Below, in pieces: positions 49,541 through 62,269 of a DNA stretch of 64,000 nt. The notes below the pieces were generated by a model that had not been told where the DNA came from, searched no databases, and was given only the letters and a program-made list of their open reading frames with translations. Position 1 is the stretch's first letter; every line of letters starts with the position of its first letter. A program made the translations under genes and the position numbers. Location of the stretch: contig OZ026835.1 of assembly GCA_964023205.1 (NCBI GenBank), positions 39,281,083-39,345,082 on the forward strand, in the 5' to 3' direction. Origin of the DNA: Lutraria lutraria (lineage: Eukaryota; Mollusca; Bivalvia; Venerida; Mactridae).

Positions 49541-49775
49541 GTGGGTTTAATGCCGTTTTATCAATGATATTTCGGTTTAATACGGCGTCCTGGTCAGCTA
49601 ACCAGTTTTCGTTAGTTCTAACCAGTATTAGCTCACTCCTCAAGAAGAGTCGACAGCTTCTCCTCATATGGAGGAAAATCGACATCGTCAAATTTTGAGA
49701 GAATGCTAAAATCTGCCGAAACCGGAATTCGAACCGAGATCGCCAGGTTACAAGACACAGGACCATTGCTTCATT
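49541..49775 (-). mobile_element. tRNA-headed SINE ('ggcgttaaaccc' tail family)
   Basis: The minus strand shows a tRNA-like head with 'cggttcgaattccggtttcg' (B box), 'tcgattttcctccatatgag', 'actggttagctgacc' and the end 'cggcattaaaccc'. It is nearly full length. Confidence 0.7.
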
Positions 49776-49889
49776 GAGAATAAAGTATCCTGATAAAACG
49801 ATGATTAACCTGAATTAGGCAATACTGAAGCATAAGTATTATATTCAATATTAACTGAGATACATGTATACACATTCCATTCAAGTGCA

Positions 49890-50460
49890 ATATATTATAA
49901 CACTCGCCTGTTTTTATTGAAATTGAATCTCATCCGGAATATCTTTACATACAGATGTCTGCTAGGGGATGCTGTAAAAGCAGATTGACATGTACTTTTA
50001 ACTCTAACAATGTAAGATTGATTTGATTTGACAGACTTCTTAAATAAAACAGATGATGGGCGTGCAAATCTAATGATGCACATAAAGATAAACGTCTACA
50101 CCGTTTATACCGACTGTTAAGTTTAGATACTAACTCGTTACATACAATATGAGAAAAAAATACTTTTAGAAAGTGTACAATCTGTCAAAGTGACTTTATA
50201 GATGACAAGTACCATTTAATTTTGTGTGTGTTTGTGACGCTCTTTTTATGGTTCGTTTTAAACCTTACTACCCCCACTTCGCCAAAGTCCCGAAAACTGT
50301 TTCGAAGACTGTTACACTTGTCTAAAAATCAGATTTTATACAAACAATGGTTAAAATTAAAAATCAACGACATTTGTTTTTTCTGTACTTCGTACAAGCC
50401 GGTATGTTGGAGAAACTGTAGTTACAATAACCAAACTATGCAAATATGCATGGCCTCGTA
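49890..50460 (+). pseudogene. LINE reverse-transcriptase C-terminal remnant
   Basis: Around 50,180-50,300 the plus strand reads TICQSDFIDDKYHLILC, matching the C-x2-C...H...C zinc-binding tail seen in the LINE at 12,746-13,090 (CQFC...EYHFLLTC). Frames are broken on both sides and the flanking core is too decayed to read. Confidence 0.5.
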
Positions 50461-50938
50461 AACCATGTAGCATTTGATAAACAACGCATTGGAGTTTTAA
50501 CGGATTTCGAATTAAAAGCGCAATTGAGATGAAAAAATACTGATGGTTTAAATCGTTATTAATAAGGCTGTTTGAGCAGTTTTTATTTAATTTTGTTGAG
50601 TTACTAATAAGTTAATTTCTAGCCTCATAATAGAAGAGATTTTCGATGTTTTATCTCCATTTCGTTTTATTTTCTCCGTTTCGCGATCCTGATAATGACC
50701 GTAATGAACCGGTATTGTTGGTAAATTCGATCACAGGAGCCTGTTATTCAATAAAAAAAATTATACTCAATAAAAGATTACCTACGTATAGAAAAAAAAA
50801 CAGGAGTGCAATGCCTCCCACTCCCCACCCACATCGCCGATACAAGAATCTCTATTAAACAGCGGTCAATACGTGAAATTCTGGTCTACATAGTTAAAGG
50901 CTATAAAAAGGTAACAAATGCATGTCCTACCCTTGACG
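50461..50938. other. No gene seen
   Basis: AT-rich sequence with only short frames. Confidence 0.45.
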
Positions 50939-51420
50939 TTTTCTCAGTTTTGCTTATCCTATTTCAATAAATCCAAGAGTTTCTCCAGCGGAAGCAAGCC
51001 ATTGCGTGACGTCATCAGCCAGCCAAAGATACTGCTTTACAGTTTTTCTCACCCAACTCTGTTTCAATAGTGTAAGTTGCAGGTTACTAACAACCTAAAC
51101 AAGGAGTTGGTTTGTACTGGCCAAAACTTTTATGGGAATGTCATATTTTAATTTCTTTGTTAGTTGTCAATCCTGCAGTTGGTAAACTTGACATGTTGTA
51201 CTGTTTGTGACACACCAAGTGAGTTAGACTGTAAACATTTTTAACTAAGAGTCAGTTCTTTTCTTAAAGAGACAATGCTAATATTTTGTTTGTTTTTCTG
51301 TTTTTTCAGTGTCCTCCGGTGTCAGTGAACTTTCCAGTAAAATAATGACATCACCATTAAGGGAAAGATTCTGAACTGTTGTATGGAATAGAATGATGAG
51401 AATGTTGCAATAAAGACAAT
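50939..51420. other. Exon-like block, orientation uncertain
   Basis: On the plus strand, 'gttttctcag' (about 50,946) and 'ctgttttttcag' (about 51,309) look like acceptors, 'gtaagt' (about 51,071) like a donor, and AATAAA occurs at 51,409-51,414. On the minus strand the same first block reads KQSWVRKTVKQYLWLADD to GETLGFIEIG and then stops. Neither product is recognised. It could be a small gene, a non-coding RNA or a repeat. Confidence 0.25.
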
Positions 51421-51828
51421 ATGCTTAGCAAGTCAAAATAATATAAACACTGAAGCTATAAAGTTTTAGCAGTTCTTTGTTGCATGTATAGCATGCCAAT
51501 GCAGTAAGAAAGCAACCACTGATGTCTGTTTAAGTTTCATAATTTGGTAAATATCTGTTTAAAATAAGCCTGTGTATCTTAAGCTGTTGAAGCTGAAAAC
51601 AGTAACTGATTATAAACAGTAATATTGTATGATAAAGATTGCTTTGCATATAATAATTATAATGGTATGGTGTTGTTGATTTCAGTTCTGTTTTTTTTTG
51701 TCAAAGCACATGCCTTCAATTTTTTAATTGTATTAAGTTATTTCTTTCCACTATTATCTATATGTCTAAAATAATTTTAGACTTTTTAAAAATGTTTAAA
51801 CTAACACTGATATGTTAGAACAGGTAAT

Positions 51829-52111
51829 TTAAAGCCCCATTAGCTGTTTGGATGTTAAAATTGAAGTAGATGTTATTTTACGTAGAAAGATGTAGTACTA
51901 GATATTTCGAAATGTAGCACAGTATCTTTTTTCAGTGATATTGCAAACAAATAAGAAAAACGCACTGACAACGTTTTTTTATGAGATGTGGCTAAAGAAA
52001 GGCGTTATGTAAATGTTTTTTAAGAGCATTATTAACTACATTTCTTACATTTTACCATTATTTTATACATTATTCTGTATTGCTTAATTGAAAAAGCTAA
52101 TTGGCCTTTAA
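51829..52111. mobile_element. TTAA-flanked MITE
   Basis: The element is 51,833-52,107, from AGCCCCATTAGC to AGCTAATTGGCCT, with TTAA on both sides (51,829-51,832 and 52,108-52,111). Its interior resembles 24,687-25,004 ('ttgcaaacaaataagaaaaa', 'gatgtggctaaagaaaggc'). Confidence 0.85.
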
Positions 52112-53210
52112 AAGATCAGTGTGTGACATTAATGACAGCCTAAGATTAATAATAGTGGTTAAATTGAATTTGAATCTCTTTACATCTCTTCAATCTATTA
52201 ATTGTTAATAAGGGTTTCGGACTATTACAACAAATAGCTCGGGCTTTCAAACTTTGGGAGATACAGCCCTCCTGTCTATCATGTCCAAAACACACTGAAA
52301 AAAATGATAATTCTAAATAAAACCAAATTCTTTATAAACTTGATTTTCATGAAGTCATCTTTCCATTGTCTTTTGTGATTAATGCCAACTTACAGTAGTT
52401 CTTCGCGTAAATTACGTTCTCAATTCCTCCCAAGAGTTTTTAAACGTTAATTTAGCTTAGTTATGCGACCACCTGTCAAACGCGGTTAACGACCTTTATT
52501 TTCTGTCTATATAGTAGTTCCTAAGCAACCGCTGTGTAGTGTGTTGTTCTAAATGTCAGCAACCGATTGTCTGTATCACCTGAACAAAAGGAATGATGGC
52601 AAACAGGAAAAACGAATAATTGTGATAAATAAACCTTCAATTCTGAAGCAAGCTCAGAAATTTGTCATCCGTTCATCTAAACTGTTTTGTTTCAACTGTA
52701 TCATAACATTTAACAACACATGTTTTTATGTTAAAATATTTTAAAATCATTAATGTTTATTTTTCAAATATTTTATGTACTTTCAAGTACTGTTTTTAAA
52801 ATGCTAAGCTACTGTTACATAAAATGTTTTTAACTGCCTAATTAAATGTACATGGTTTCAAATTATTATATAGGATGTAATTCCAATCCTTAGTTAAGAG
52901 ACCACTTGTCTTCAGAGACCATATTTTCATTCCTCGAGTGGTCACTTAAGGCAGGTTTTACTGTATATGAAATATATTACCAGTTTGTCTGTACTGTTTC
53001 ATGTGTATTTTTGAATTGATCTTATTTAATGCATATTTCATCTTAAAACTTAAACTTAAGTAAACGTGCCATTATCCCTCCATAAGATGCAAGCAGTAAC
53101 TACAAATCTTTTTAATATACTTCTTCTTTTTTGTTGCATAAATATACATTTTTTACAAAAGAAATAAATTTCTGTGAATTTGTTATAAATACTTGTTATT
53201 TCTTTTTCTC
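52112..53210. other. Repeat scraps, no gene seen
   Basis: Segments at about 52,465-52,500 and 52,885-52,975 ('gagaccacttgtcttcagag', 'gtggtcacttaaggcaggtt') look like fragments of one dispersed repeat. No coding signal is visible. Confidence 0.35.
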
Positions 53211-53211
53211 A

Positions 53212-54270
53212 TTTATGCCCCCATTGAAGATGTCTGAGAATATTGCTTTGCATGTGTCGGTTGGTCTGTGTGTCTAATGTCTGTTGGTCAGGAGGTTGAC
53301 CAAATAGTTTTTGTTCAATAACTCAAGATGGCAAAACAGCTTCCTTAAAATTAGTAACTTGTAAACGGTTGGTCGTAAGGTCCTCAACTTTAAAAGCTTT
53401 ACATCTGTAAATGACCTGTATACATAGTTCCCACATTTACAATATTTACCTCCCTTGGCTGCCATCTTTGATGGCTAATTTGACAAGCATTGGTAGAAGA
53501 TATTTACATTTTTGTTTTGATAATTTTAGATATATAGGATATTCATATGTGACAACTTTGTTTCCTTAAATCTGACGTGCTTATGGATTTTAAAACTTCT
53601 AATAAAGTTATCTTTTATAAATTGAGTTGTTTAATTCACATAAGAAATGTTCCATCAAATATGGCTGCCAAGGGAGGTAAATATTGTAGATGAGGGAACT
53701 ATGTATTGATTTGAGGTCAAGTGACCTTTAACACGAATGACCATTATGCTGCAATGGGATTATACATGTTTTACAAGCATCTGTTTTTCACACATGCTTT
53801 TGTTTGCTGTTAGCTCATCTGTCACATACATGAGTATTACAGTTACACTTTTAACGACTTTTAACTAAACTTGAAGAAAGTTTGTCATGATGATCATCTA
53901 TAGAATCTAGGTCAGGTTTGATATTGGGTCATGTGGACATAAGAAATAGGTTATAAGGTCAAAGAAAAGGCTTTTTAACAGGTTACAATTTGACACAATC
54001 TTTATGAAAATTATTCACAAATTATGTCTGTAGAATAGCATTGTACCATTTCAGTCAGTTTGGTCAGAATATTTATCTTCAACAGGGGAATGTGGTATTT
54101 TTTTGTGAGGAAGTTAGTCGCATGTTTGAATGGTAGAACGACCTTGTGAACATACCAGAGGTCATAGTACATATTGATCCAACCTTTAGCAAACTATCAT
54201 ACTGTTCATTTACATAAAATGTAGTTCAATTTCATCACTGGCTAATGTAAGGTCAGAAGGCTAAATCAAA
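53212..54270 (+). repeat. Dispersed non-coding repeat with internal hairpin
   Basis: It begins 'tttatgccccc' and contains 'gggtcatgtgg' and 'aggttataaggtcaaag' words that I recall from mollusc dispersed repeats. Arms 53,427-53,469 and 53,657-53,699 form an inverted repeat of 43 bp sharing 'acaatatttacctcccttgg', with a 187-bp loop. Confidence 0.45.
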
Positions 54271-57200
54271 GTAAAAGCTTGTTCGCCCTGTACAGGTCAC
54301 ATTATAAACCCTATGATTGATCCTTGTGCAAAAAAATGCTTGAACCAAACATGTGCGCCGTCTTTGACGCTTTGCATCAAAATTAGTCTTGTATTGTATA
54401 TGAATGACACTAGTCTTGTTTATTATCCATAATATAATTATATCGTTAACGGCTATGAATCTTACATTGGTTGTACAACTACATGCATACATTGTATGTT
54501 TTCGTTCGTCCATCTTATTATATGCACATTTGTATCATTTTTGGATTTTAAGCCTTTATGAACTGAATTTATTCTTCTTATTAATATATGTAAATAGTTA
54601 ACTGACTGATGAACGAAGTTCAAACCCGACTTAAAACAATTCTATTCTGTTTTAGTTTATAAGCAATTAGTATCAAAATGTTTTGTGGCAATACACCAAC
54701 TAAAACAATAAATTTCAATAGCATTTATACAATCAATGAGTCACAATCAATGGCGAGCTGTGAGAAACTGATTATGCTGTACATCATTTTCAGTAAACAA
54801 ATATTTATATTTTACAAATGATAATCATTATCACTGATTCCCATAAGAACAATTATTACGTTCGTTTTGTGGTGGAAAACTGAACTGGTTAATATGAATA
54901 ATTCCGATTCTCCCTTAAATCAATAATTATGTCAGTGAATAAAAATGAAATCTACCTTAGAAAGAACGTAATTATATACGAAAGTATCAAATGTTGAACA
55001 AAACGCGGTAATTTGCATTTAATGACCTTTTTGGATATCGGATGATCAATATAATTAGGCGCCTCCAAGATAATGATTGTAACTGACATTTGTCTTCACT
55101 GATATCATGTTTTGATAATATAAATCAATGCAAAACAATAGTACGATGAACATTTAAGTATGTCAATAACAGCGCAATTACATTAATTACATTATGTCTA
55201 TTATTCTCAGAATTTTGATTTTAACAAAACTTTAAAAAATGCTTTATCTAAATATCTTTAATTTTGTCATCTTATAAATTTAAAATCGAAACACGGCGTT
55301 GGAGTAGACTGTAAATGTCACTTATGCAATGAACTTGAGTATGCATTTCATTTTATTTTAATGTATATTGTATGCCAATTGTTATTATATAGACTCATGA
55401 ACCAAATAAATTATTATATATAATAAAAGAAAAACTGGAAACTACACAAAGACATACAAAAGTATAAATGCTACTTAGATAGAATAGAAGTATTTGTGCA
55501 AGATTTCTGATAATTATGTGTTGTGACCTCATAATGTCCATACGACTAAATAAATGCAACGTTTGAGTACAACTGCACCTAATGGATCTAATAGAATTCA
55601 GCAGCAAGAATTTATTTGCATTTACAAGATGTCATGCAAAAACAATCAATACTAATCTATACATATCGTGCACCAGTCTTGCAGTGATTGATTTCTAGGT
55701 ACAAATTTTAAGAAACATATGCATTATCGTCTAGTGTATTTCAGCTTTTCTGGAAGCCTGTTTGATAAAACGATGCTATCCTCTAAAAGCAATCTGAATC
55801 CTTCATTTTAAGCTTTTCCTCCAAATCCAATTAATACTGGGATATACTGTTCAGATCTGACACGATGAGTTATGATGATTATTTATTATAAATCTGCATA
55901 ATAAACAATTGAATGCTGTGACTATGTCAATAATAAACACTTTGAAGTGAAATAGAGTCAATCCTCGGGGAAATGCATGTGGCATCGGTACAATATCTAC
56001 ACGCTATAGAATTAATCACGGCTCGATAGAAAACGAACACCTGATGAGTGATTATCTTATACCTGAGTATTTGTTGCAGGTAAATCAGTCATATTAATGT
56101 AATTGTTTCCGTTTCAGATAATTCTAGACAAAAACAACACGTTTTTCTTCTTTCTTGTTGACGACTTATTACAATTAGCAAATACACCGCTCAACTTTAT
56201 AATCTGCCAACATGGTAAGGGATGACAGTATTCCGGATATATCCGGAATTTCGGATTATCTGTCTTGAAAGAGCTGTTTTCTGAGCAAAATAAGTCATTT
56301 GGCGAGAATATCTCATAAAATGGTAAAGTTATGATCAATTTAATCTGCTTAGAAGGTTTTTATTTGACACAAACTGACTTAAATATTGTCTTTGATTGCC
56401 TGAAATATCTAACCATGTCTTATATTTATTATAATCTCAAAAATCTCTGTAACCTGTTATATTTATATAGTTGAACAATTATAATAGGAACGATGAAGTT
56501 GGTGTCGAAAACTGTATAAAACAATAAAGCCATAAATTGCCTTCCTACAGCGATTCAGAGTGATATCAACAGTTGATGATACAAATAAACCCTAGCTGGT
56601 TTGTGAAACATGTGCATACGCATTTTGAATAGCTTCATAATTTAATCTGACAATATTTCTTTATATCTTTAAAGTTTTCATCAAATTGTTACTTAGTATT
56701 TTTTTCTGTATATTTCTAGTAATTGTTTAAACAATTGTATTATACATGTTAAAGTATGTATGCCTTTGCCATAAAAATATATTATATTGTAAATTACCAA
56801 AGGCATTCTATTATTGCAGGTTATGTCAATAAACGTACATCCTATATTATATAAACCGGACACATGACATTGTATTAAATCATTTAACATCACTTATAAG
56901 TTCGTGATAGTTATGTAAACATCAGTCCTGAATATTAAGTGTTTGTATGTTTTGGAATTGTAAATAAAAACAATACGTTAAACAACATATACATCTATTA
57001 ACTTCAGACTGATCGACTTTCGTGTATACATTTTTTGTATATGACTTCTCAAAATAATGCTTAGAAAATAAATGTTGTCAATGCATGTATAATAGCGGAT
57101 AATTTCATACTTAATTTCTGCTATTCGCGGCATTTAATTCTGTTCCCATATTCTGATCTTTATCCTATAAATAAACATGGACATTAATGCATTCTAGGCG

Positions 57201-57470
57201 AAAACGAAATTCCGCGGTTTCATAAATTAGATGATACGATATTCTCAAGTGAATACGTCAACTGCAGATGCTGACAATTCTCGGGAAACTACTATTTATA
57301 TTATTCAGCGTTAATTTCCATGTTTTGCGCTTTCTATACAATGACATTTACTGTGCAAATGGCAATTCTCGATCGGGTCTGGAAATATATGCTAAACATT
57401 GAACGTGAACGGAATTTACAGTTTTTGACATAAACATATTACGTTTAGGATTGAATGTTTTATACACCTT
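54271..57470. other. No confident gene
   Basis: AT-rich sequence with short frames only. Around 55,290-55,360 the plus strand reads CHLCNELEYAFHFIL, a possible decayed LINE zinc-binding tail. Nothing else is recognised. Confidence 0.4.
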
Positions 57471-57474
57471 TTAG

Positions 57475-57600
57475 TCGTTTAACGCCCATTTTCAACGATT
57501 TAACGGTTATAATATAAACGGCAGCCTGTTCATTTAACCAGTTTTCCCGCACTGTATTCTAACAAGGAGAAATATTATATATGTACTCGTATATATGGAG
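57475..57600 (-). mobile_element. Partial tRNA-headed SINE, tail half
   Basis: The minus strand shows the 'aactggttaaatgaac' and 'cgttaaacgac' parts of the 'ggcgttaaaccc' family. The head half beyond 57,600 is only weakly recognisable, to about 57,740. Confidence 0.45.
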
Positions 57601-57740
57601 GAGATTATATATGTATATATTTTTTATTATGTCCTTCCGCTCGTCTGAACATCCGTCTAAAAAATCGTGCCCGGTTTGTAAAAGTGTAGCAAGGCAAGAC
57701 AATGTGTCGCATGCAATAATCGAACTTTTGCTCTCCTTGT

Positions 57741-59157
57741 CTATGTTCCATCCGGACTTCGTGTCCTATCTGTAACTTTGCCATTCAAGAATGGACCTTA
57801 AATAGGATAGGTTAATGTTTCACCAGCAATCCTTAGTCAGCAAATAACTATCTAGTAAGTTTAAATAAGACTAGCATATGTTTAAGACCTGGTGAGATGA
57901 AGACATAACCACAACCTTTTTTTCATTTCTTTCGTTTCATTATAAAAATCAGTTTCATTTGAACCCTATTTTTTATAAATAAACATTGTGTAAAAATACT
58001 CTTAACAGATGGATGTAAGAAAGTGATGGATGTGAGAACTGTAACATGCTTTGCTTCATAGAGTGAATATCTGTTGTTCTTATGTCTGTATACGAAGGAT
58101 GATCCAAAATAAACAGGACTATCGCTCTCTTGGCAAAACCTATGGTTCAATTGTTAATAACTTAACATATTTTAAACCGCTATCCAATCTGCTTGATATT
58201 TATGAATTTTGACAAAAATTATTCGACCATATTCAGGCAATGACGCCATATATTACCATGGTAACGTGCACCCGGAACACTAGAAATTGAAATCATGAAT
58301 ATTCCTGTAATGATACTAATGTTTTAGTCAGAATTCGGTTTAAGGACATGAAATTCCATCAAGTCATCATACAATGTGTATACAATATCGTATGAAAAAT
58401 TGACTTAATTTGGATGTTGTATGTATTTTGTCTGTTTCTGTTTGTTTTTTATAATTAAAAGGTTTGTAAAGTGTTCAGTGGGATCCCCGACCCACATCAC
58501 ACTTACTCACGGTGAAATAAATGGGTTGATCAAATGGCAACTGGAAAAAAAACATAATCGAAAAGTCCTTACTATGCAATGCCAGAACAACAATTAAATA
58601 TACCCTACCTTTTATAATTAATTTCTCATTGACATGGCGTACTTTAAATTCAATTTTATTTGATAACATCAAACATTCGCATTGTTTTCTGATTTTATTG
58701 TAAGCCGAATAAAATAATTGTTAATTTAGTTGCAAAGCTTGCGTAATGTCTTTTTTGGAAAATCATATTTTACATAAAACGTAACAACCAGCATGGGGAT
58801 CATAATTGTTTAAAAGCTAAAAACCTATGTTGTCAAGTCAAAATACGCTGCAATCCCGTCATATCGCTAACATTAATCGTTCCGATAAATCATCAGAATA
58901 CAAAATATGTTGACACTATCGGATAGGAAGCTTTACGTAAATGATAATCACGATAAGCCAACAAACTATTATTTCACCACATTGAACATTTTATCAACAC
59001 ATTCATCATGTCTGCCTGCAACGAGTACACTTATACTGTGACAGTAATGAGATAGACAATATTAACATCTCTACATAAGCACTTATGAAACTTGTATTTT
59101 TTATTAGAGTGTACAATTTTTACAGCAATAAGTTACACGCAATTCAACGTGGAACCT
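57741..59157. other. No gene seen
   Basis: AT-rich sequence, with no conserved frame, repeat or structure noted. Confidence 0.4.
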
Positions 59158-59369
59158 GGCCGTGGTCCGGTAGTTAGTGCGCTGGATTCGTAACTAAGAT
59201 TTGGGTTCGAATCTCTGTCGTGGAAATTTTATCTTTCTATGACAGTTTTTACAAAAATGTCGATTTTCCTCCGTATGTGGAGAAGTTGCCCAGGAAAAGT
59301 GGTTAGTGACTAGTTAGTAACCGACTGCCATATATAACTGAAATGTCGTGGGAAAAAGGGCGATAACCC
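59158..59369 (+). mobile_element. tRNA-headed SINE ('ggcgttaaaccc' tail family)
   Basis: Head GGCCGTGGTCCGGTAGTTAG (A-box-like), 'gggttcgaatctctg' (B box, about 59,201-59,215), core 'tcgattttcctccgtatgtg', 'gtggttagtgactagtt', end 'gggcgataaccc'. It is full length, with Pol III promoter boxes still recognisable. Confidence 0.75.
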
Positions 59370-60007
59370 AGGAAAACGAGCACATTGCAACGATCTTTGT
59401 CGTTTTTCATAGGCAAATGTATGTTCGCGCTTGGTTTAGCAGTCAAACCCTTCTTTGTGGCCACCTCTGAGTTAAGGTCATCATGATAATTAAGGTCATT
59501 TTTAAAACTAAATGACGACTGGATAACGGCGAACTGTCAATAACGGCCATATTTTGTCTGCCCCAAAGATGGCTTTTGTCCACAGGGTTGATTGTAGTTT
59601 TATCTTAAATACATGTAAGTAAGTTAAACGTACAAATAACTCACGATGTGAAATATTTCAAACATAATCAATAATGCATTACAGAATTGGCAACAGAAAG
59701 CGGAGATTGTCATGTTTAAATAAACATGAAACCGTATGCAAATATATTAACCTGATGGCTGCAGGTTCCGCAGATATTTGGTCTGTTGTCTTGGAATATA
59801 ACCATTTAATCCTTTTTGTGTTTCCCATTATCTTGTTTACCAAAATTTTGCATTTCCACTTATATACACTTACGGACAAAAGTCTCATCCGGTCTATAAA
59901 ACATGCACTATCTTTTTTATTTACATTCGCACATAAATAACAAGAATAATCACTAGAATCACTGAAATAAAAGATCATACAAAACTGTGGTCGTCTGCTT
60001 GAATAAA

Positions 60008-60180
60008 CAAGAGTGCCAGGTCACAAAATACGGTCAAGGGCCATAACTCAGAAGTGTCTGGGCCGATTGGACTGGTTATAAATTATATTGACCGAGATCT
60101 CATGGCCATAAACATTTCCCTGAAGTTTCGTAAGGATACGAATAAAACTGATTGAATTAAAGACCGGACACCGTTGTGGA
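60008..60180 (+). repeat. Single diverged monomer of the 'agggccataactc' repeat
   Basis: It has 'gtcaagggccataactcaga', 'gggccgattgga' and 'atggccataaacat' in the same order as in the monomers at 35,700-36,382, ending 'gaccggacacc'. Confidence 0.55.
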
Positions 60181-60699
60181 CACCACTAATGAACTCATTT
60201 TGATCTAAATAGTTTTTTCAACTCAAGGACAAGAATACGACATTGAAATTGCTCGGATAGTGTAAAATCATGAAGAATGTATTAATTTTCCTCTCCTTGT
60301 TTTACCGATTTCACCAATGTTCTAACAGGAAAGTGTCGTTCCCACCTAGCCCCAAATTAGTTTGACACTGTACATAACGTGATTGTGACATAATTAGGTC
60401 ACTGCGATGTTGTAAACGCTGCTGGGAATCAAACGTAATTTACTTCGTCACAGAAACCCCAAAGGGCATTAAGAAGTTAACGCATTGTTGTGACACGAAA
60501 ATTGAGGATAGCGCGAACACGATTCTCCATACGAACAAGATGGCTAAATCAATGTACAATCGAACATGCAAACAGAGGCCAGCCTTGGGAAAGGCAAAAT
60601 ATTGCCTTTATTGACAGGTGACATTTATTCGGAGGTCATTTTGTTATTAATAATCAACTATTGATTTTCAAAGAATGGCCTTTATTGGTTGACTTGATT

Positions 60700-60898
60700 T
60701 GTATCCAGGCGATTCGGGTTCTATCCCTGGTGACGGCATAGCATACCCTTCCATGGAAAGTTGACACCATGTCGATTTTACTCCTCAAGTAAAGAAGTTG
60801 GCGGTTCCTAATGGAAACGGAAGTTAGTATTGATTAGAATATAGTCCAGGTCTAAATGAACCGGCCGCCATTTATTACTGGAAAGCTGTTGAAACCCA
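60700..60898 (+). mobile_element. Degenerate SINE ('ggcgttaaaccc' tail family)
   Basis: B-box-like 'gggttctatccctggtg', then 'tgtcgattttactcctcaag', and the end 'tggaaagctgttgaaaccc'. The tRNA head is lost or decayed. Confidence 0.5.
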
Positions 60899-61319
60899 AA
60901 TATATAAAAGTTACACATTTAGATAAACTGCTAAAGGAAATAACACCTAGGGAGGTGATCTGTCGTGATCATTAACTTATCTTTAGACGGTGATTATAGG
61001 GTTCAATCAATGCAATGTCTGTTCAGCTAAATACTAATTTGTCACAGTATAACCGATACTTTGTATAACGCTTTTGGGGTTATCTTACATGGAGTAGCTA
61101 ATGATGTTACTTTACATCGGTGACAATGTCACCGAAAGAACCTTAAGTTTTTTTGACAGACCTGGTAAATGGAGATAATAACGTCGTATTGTATACCAAA
61201 CAATAAATAGAAAACTATATTTGTGTCAAACATATGTTTTATGTACATAATATTTATACATATGACAAAATTAATATAATCACTATTCTCGAATATCTCA
61301 CTGCATGACATTTGGCTAA

Positions 61320-61590
61320 GTTCAATGGCACATAACTCTGAAATGTGTGGATCACTGGGCAAGGAAATTGTGTCCTACACATCTACACTTCATGGTGATG
61401 AGATTTCAAATTTCATTACATGCGGAAGTAATATACCAAATTTAACCGCACAAGCTCGGCGCATGCCGGTGGACAAATTTGAAAAATACTGCGATGCCAT
61501 TGGTCTAAATATAAATCCGAATATTATATACGAGAAGCATTTTGAATATTTAAATTCTAAATATTATAATTATGATTTGACCTGTTAATT
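61320..61590 (+). repeat. Possible decayed dispersed repeat with an 87-codon open frame
   Basis: An open frame 61,325-61,588 starts MAHNSEMCGSLGKE. Its first bases ('aatggcacataactctgaaa') and 'ttcatggtgatgagattt' look like words from mollusc dispersed repeats, so it is more likely repeat-derived than a gene. Confidence 0.3.
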
Positions 61591-61599
61591 TAGTTTCAG

Positions 61600-61850
61600 T
61601 GGGATTAACACCGTTTTTTACGATAGTTCTGTTACAAACGGCGGTCGGTTCACTTAACCAGCTTTCCTGGTCTATATTCTTACTGTACTAACATACATTC
61701 CACAAGGAGCTGGCACCTTCTCAACACATGAAGAAAAATCGACTTGTTTGGCAATTCTATTGAATGTTTTGACCTGCCACGATCGTGATCCGAACCTGCT
61801 TTGTCGGGTCACTGGTCTAGCCCTCATACCACCGGAACACGGCCACGGCC
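61600..61850 (-). mobile_element. tRNA-headed SINE ('ggcgttaaaccc' tail family), full length
   Basis: The minus strand begins GGCCGTGGCCGTGTTCCGGT, has 'gcaggttcggatcacgatcg' as B box, 'gtcgatttttcttcatgtg', 'aagctggttaagtgaacc' and the end 'cggtgttaatccc'. It may be two fused heads (GGCCGTGGCCGTG). Confidence 0.7.
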
Positions 61851-62269
61851 GTTTCTTTCTTCTATACCTCATATCGAAACATGTAAACCACAATGGCCAT
61901 CATTACAATTATTTGAATCATTCACCGGCGAGTACTTTTGTCCTGAATTCAGGTCATATCGTCAAAATGTTTATTTCCTCACACACAGAGTCAGGGCTAC
62001 GAAGTTGAAAAAAATTATCAGCAATAATTGTCTCAGACAATTTTACTATCTAAGATCATTAAACTTCCTTTGTTTAATCGATTCAAATTATCTTTCACGG
62101 CATGAGTTTCTCAAACGAATAAATGTTTCTCCGTATCAAGTATTTGCTTGAAAAATAATCTAAATAACAATAACTGAAAATCCCAAACCTGATATAATAA
62201 GAAAACAACAGGGGGGTAATGGGATGTATCGTGTTATATTCTTTTCCATTTATTTATTAAATAAGTAGG

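Noticed and set aside
59158..59235. tRNA gene candidate
   Set aside because: A and B boxes are present, but the sequence continues into a SINE body shared with several other loci, and the cloverleaf is imperfect.
61325..61588. 87-codon plus open frame as a small gene
   Set aside because: Its sequence contains words typical of dispersed repeats, and it lacks splice or domain support.
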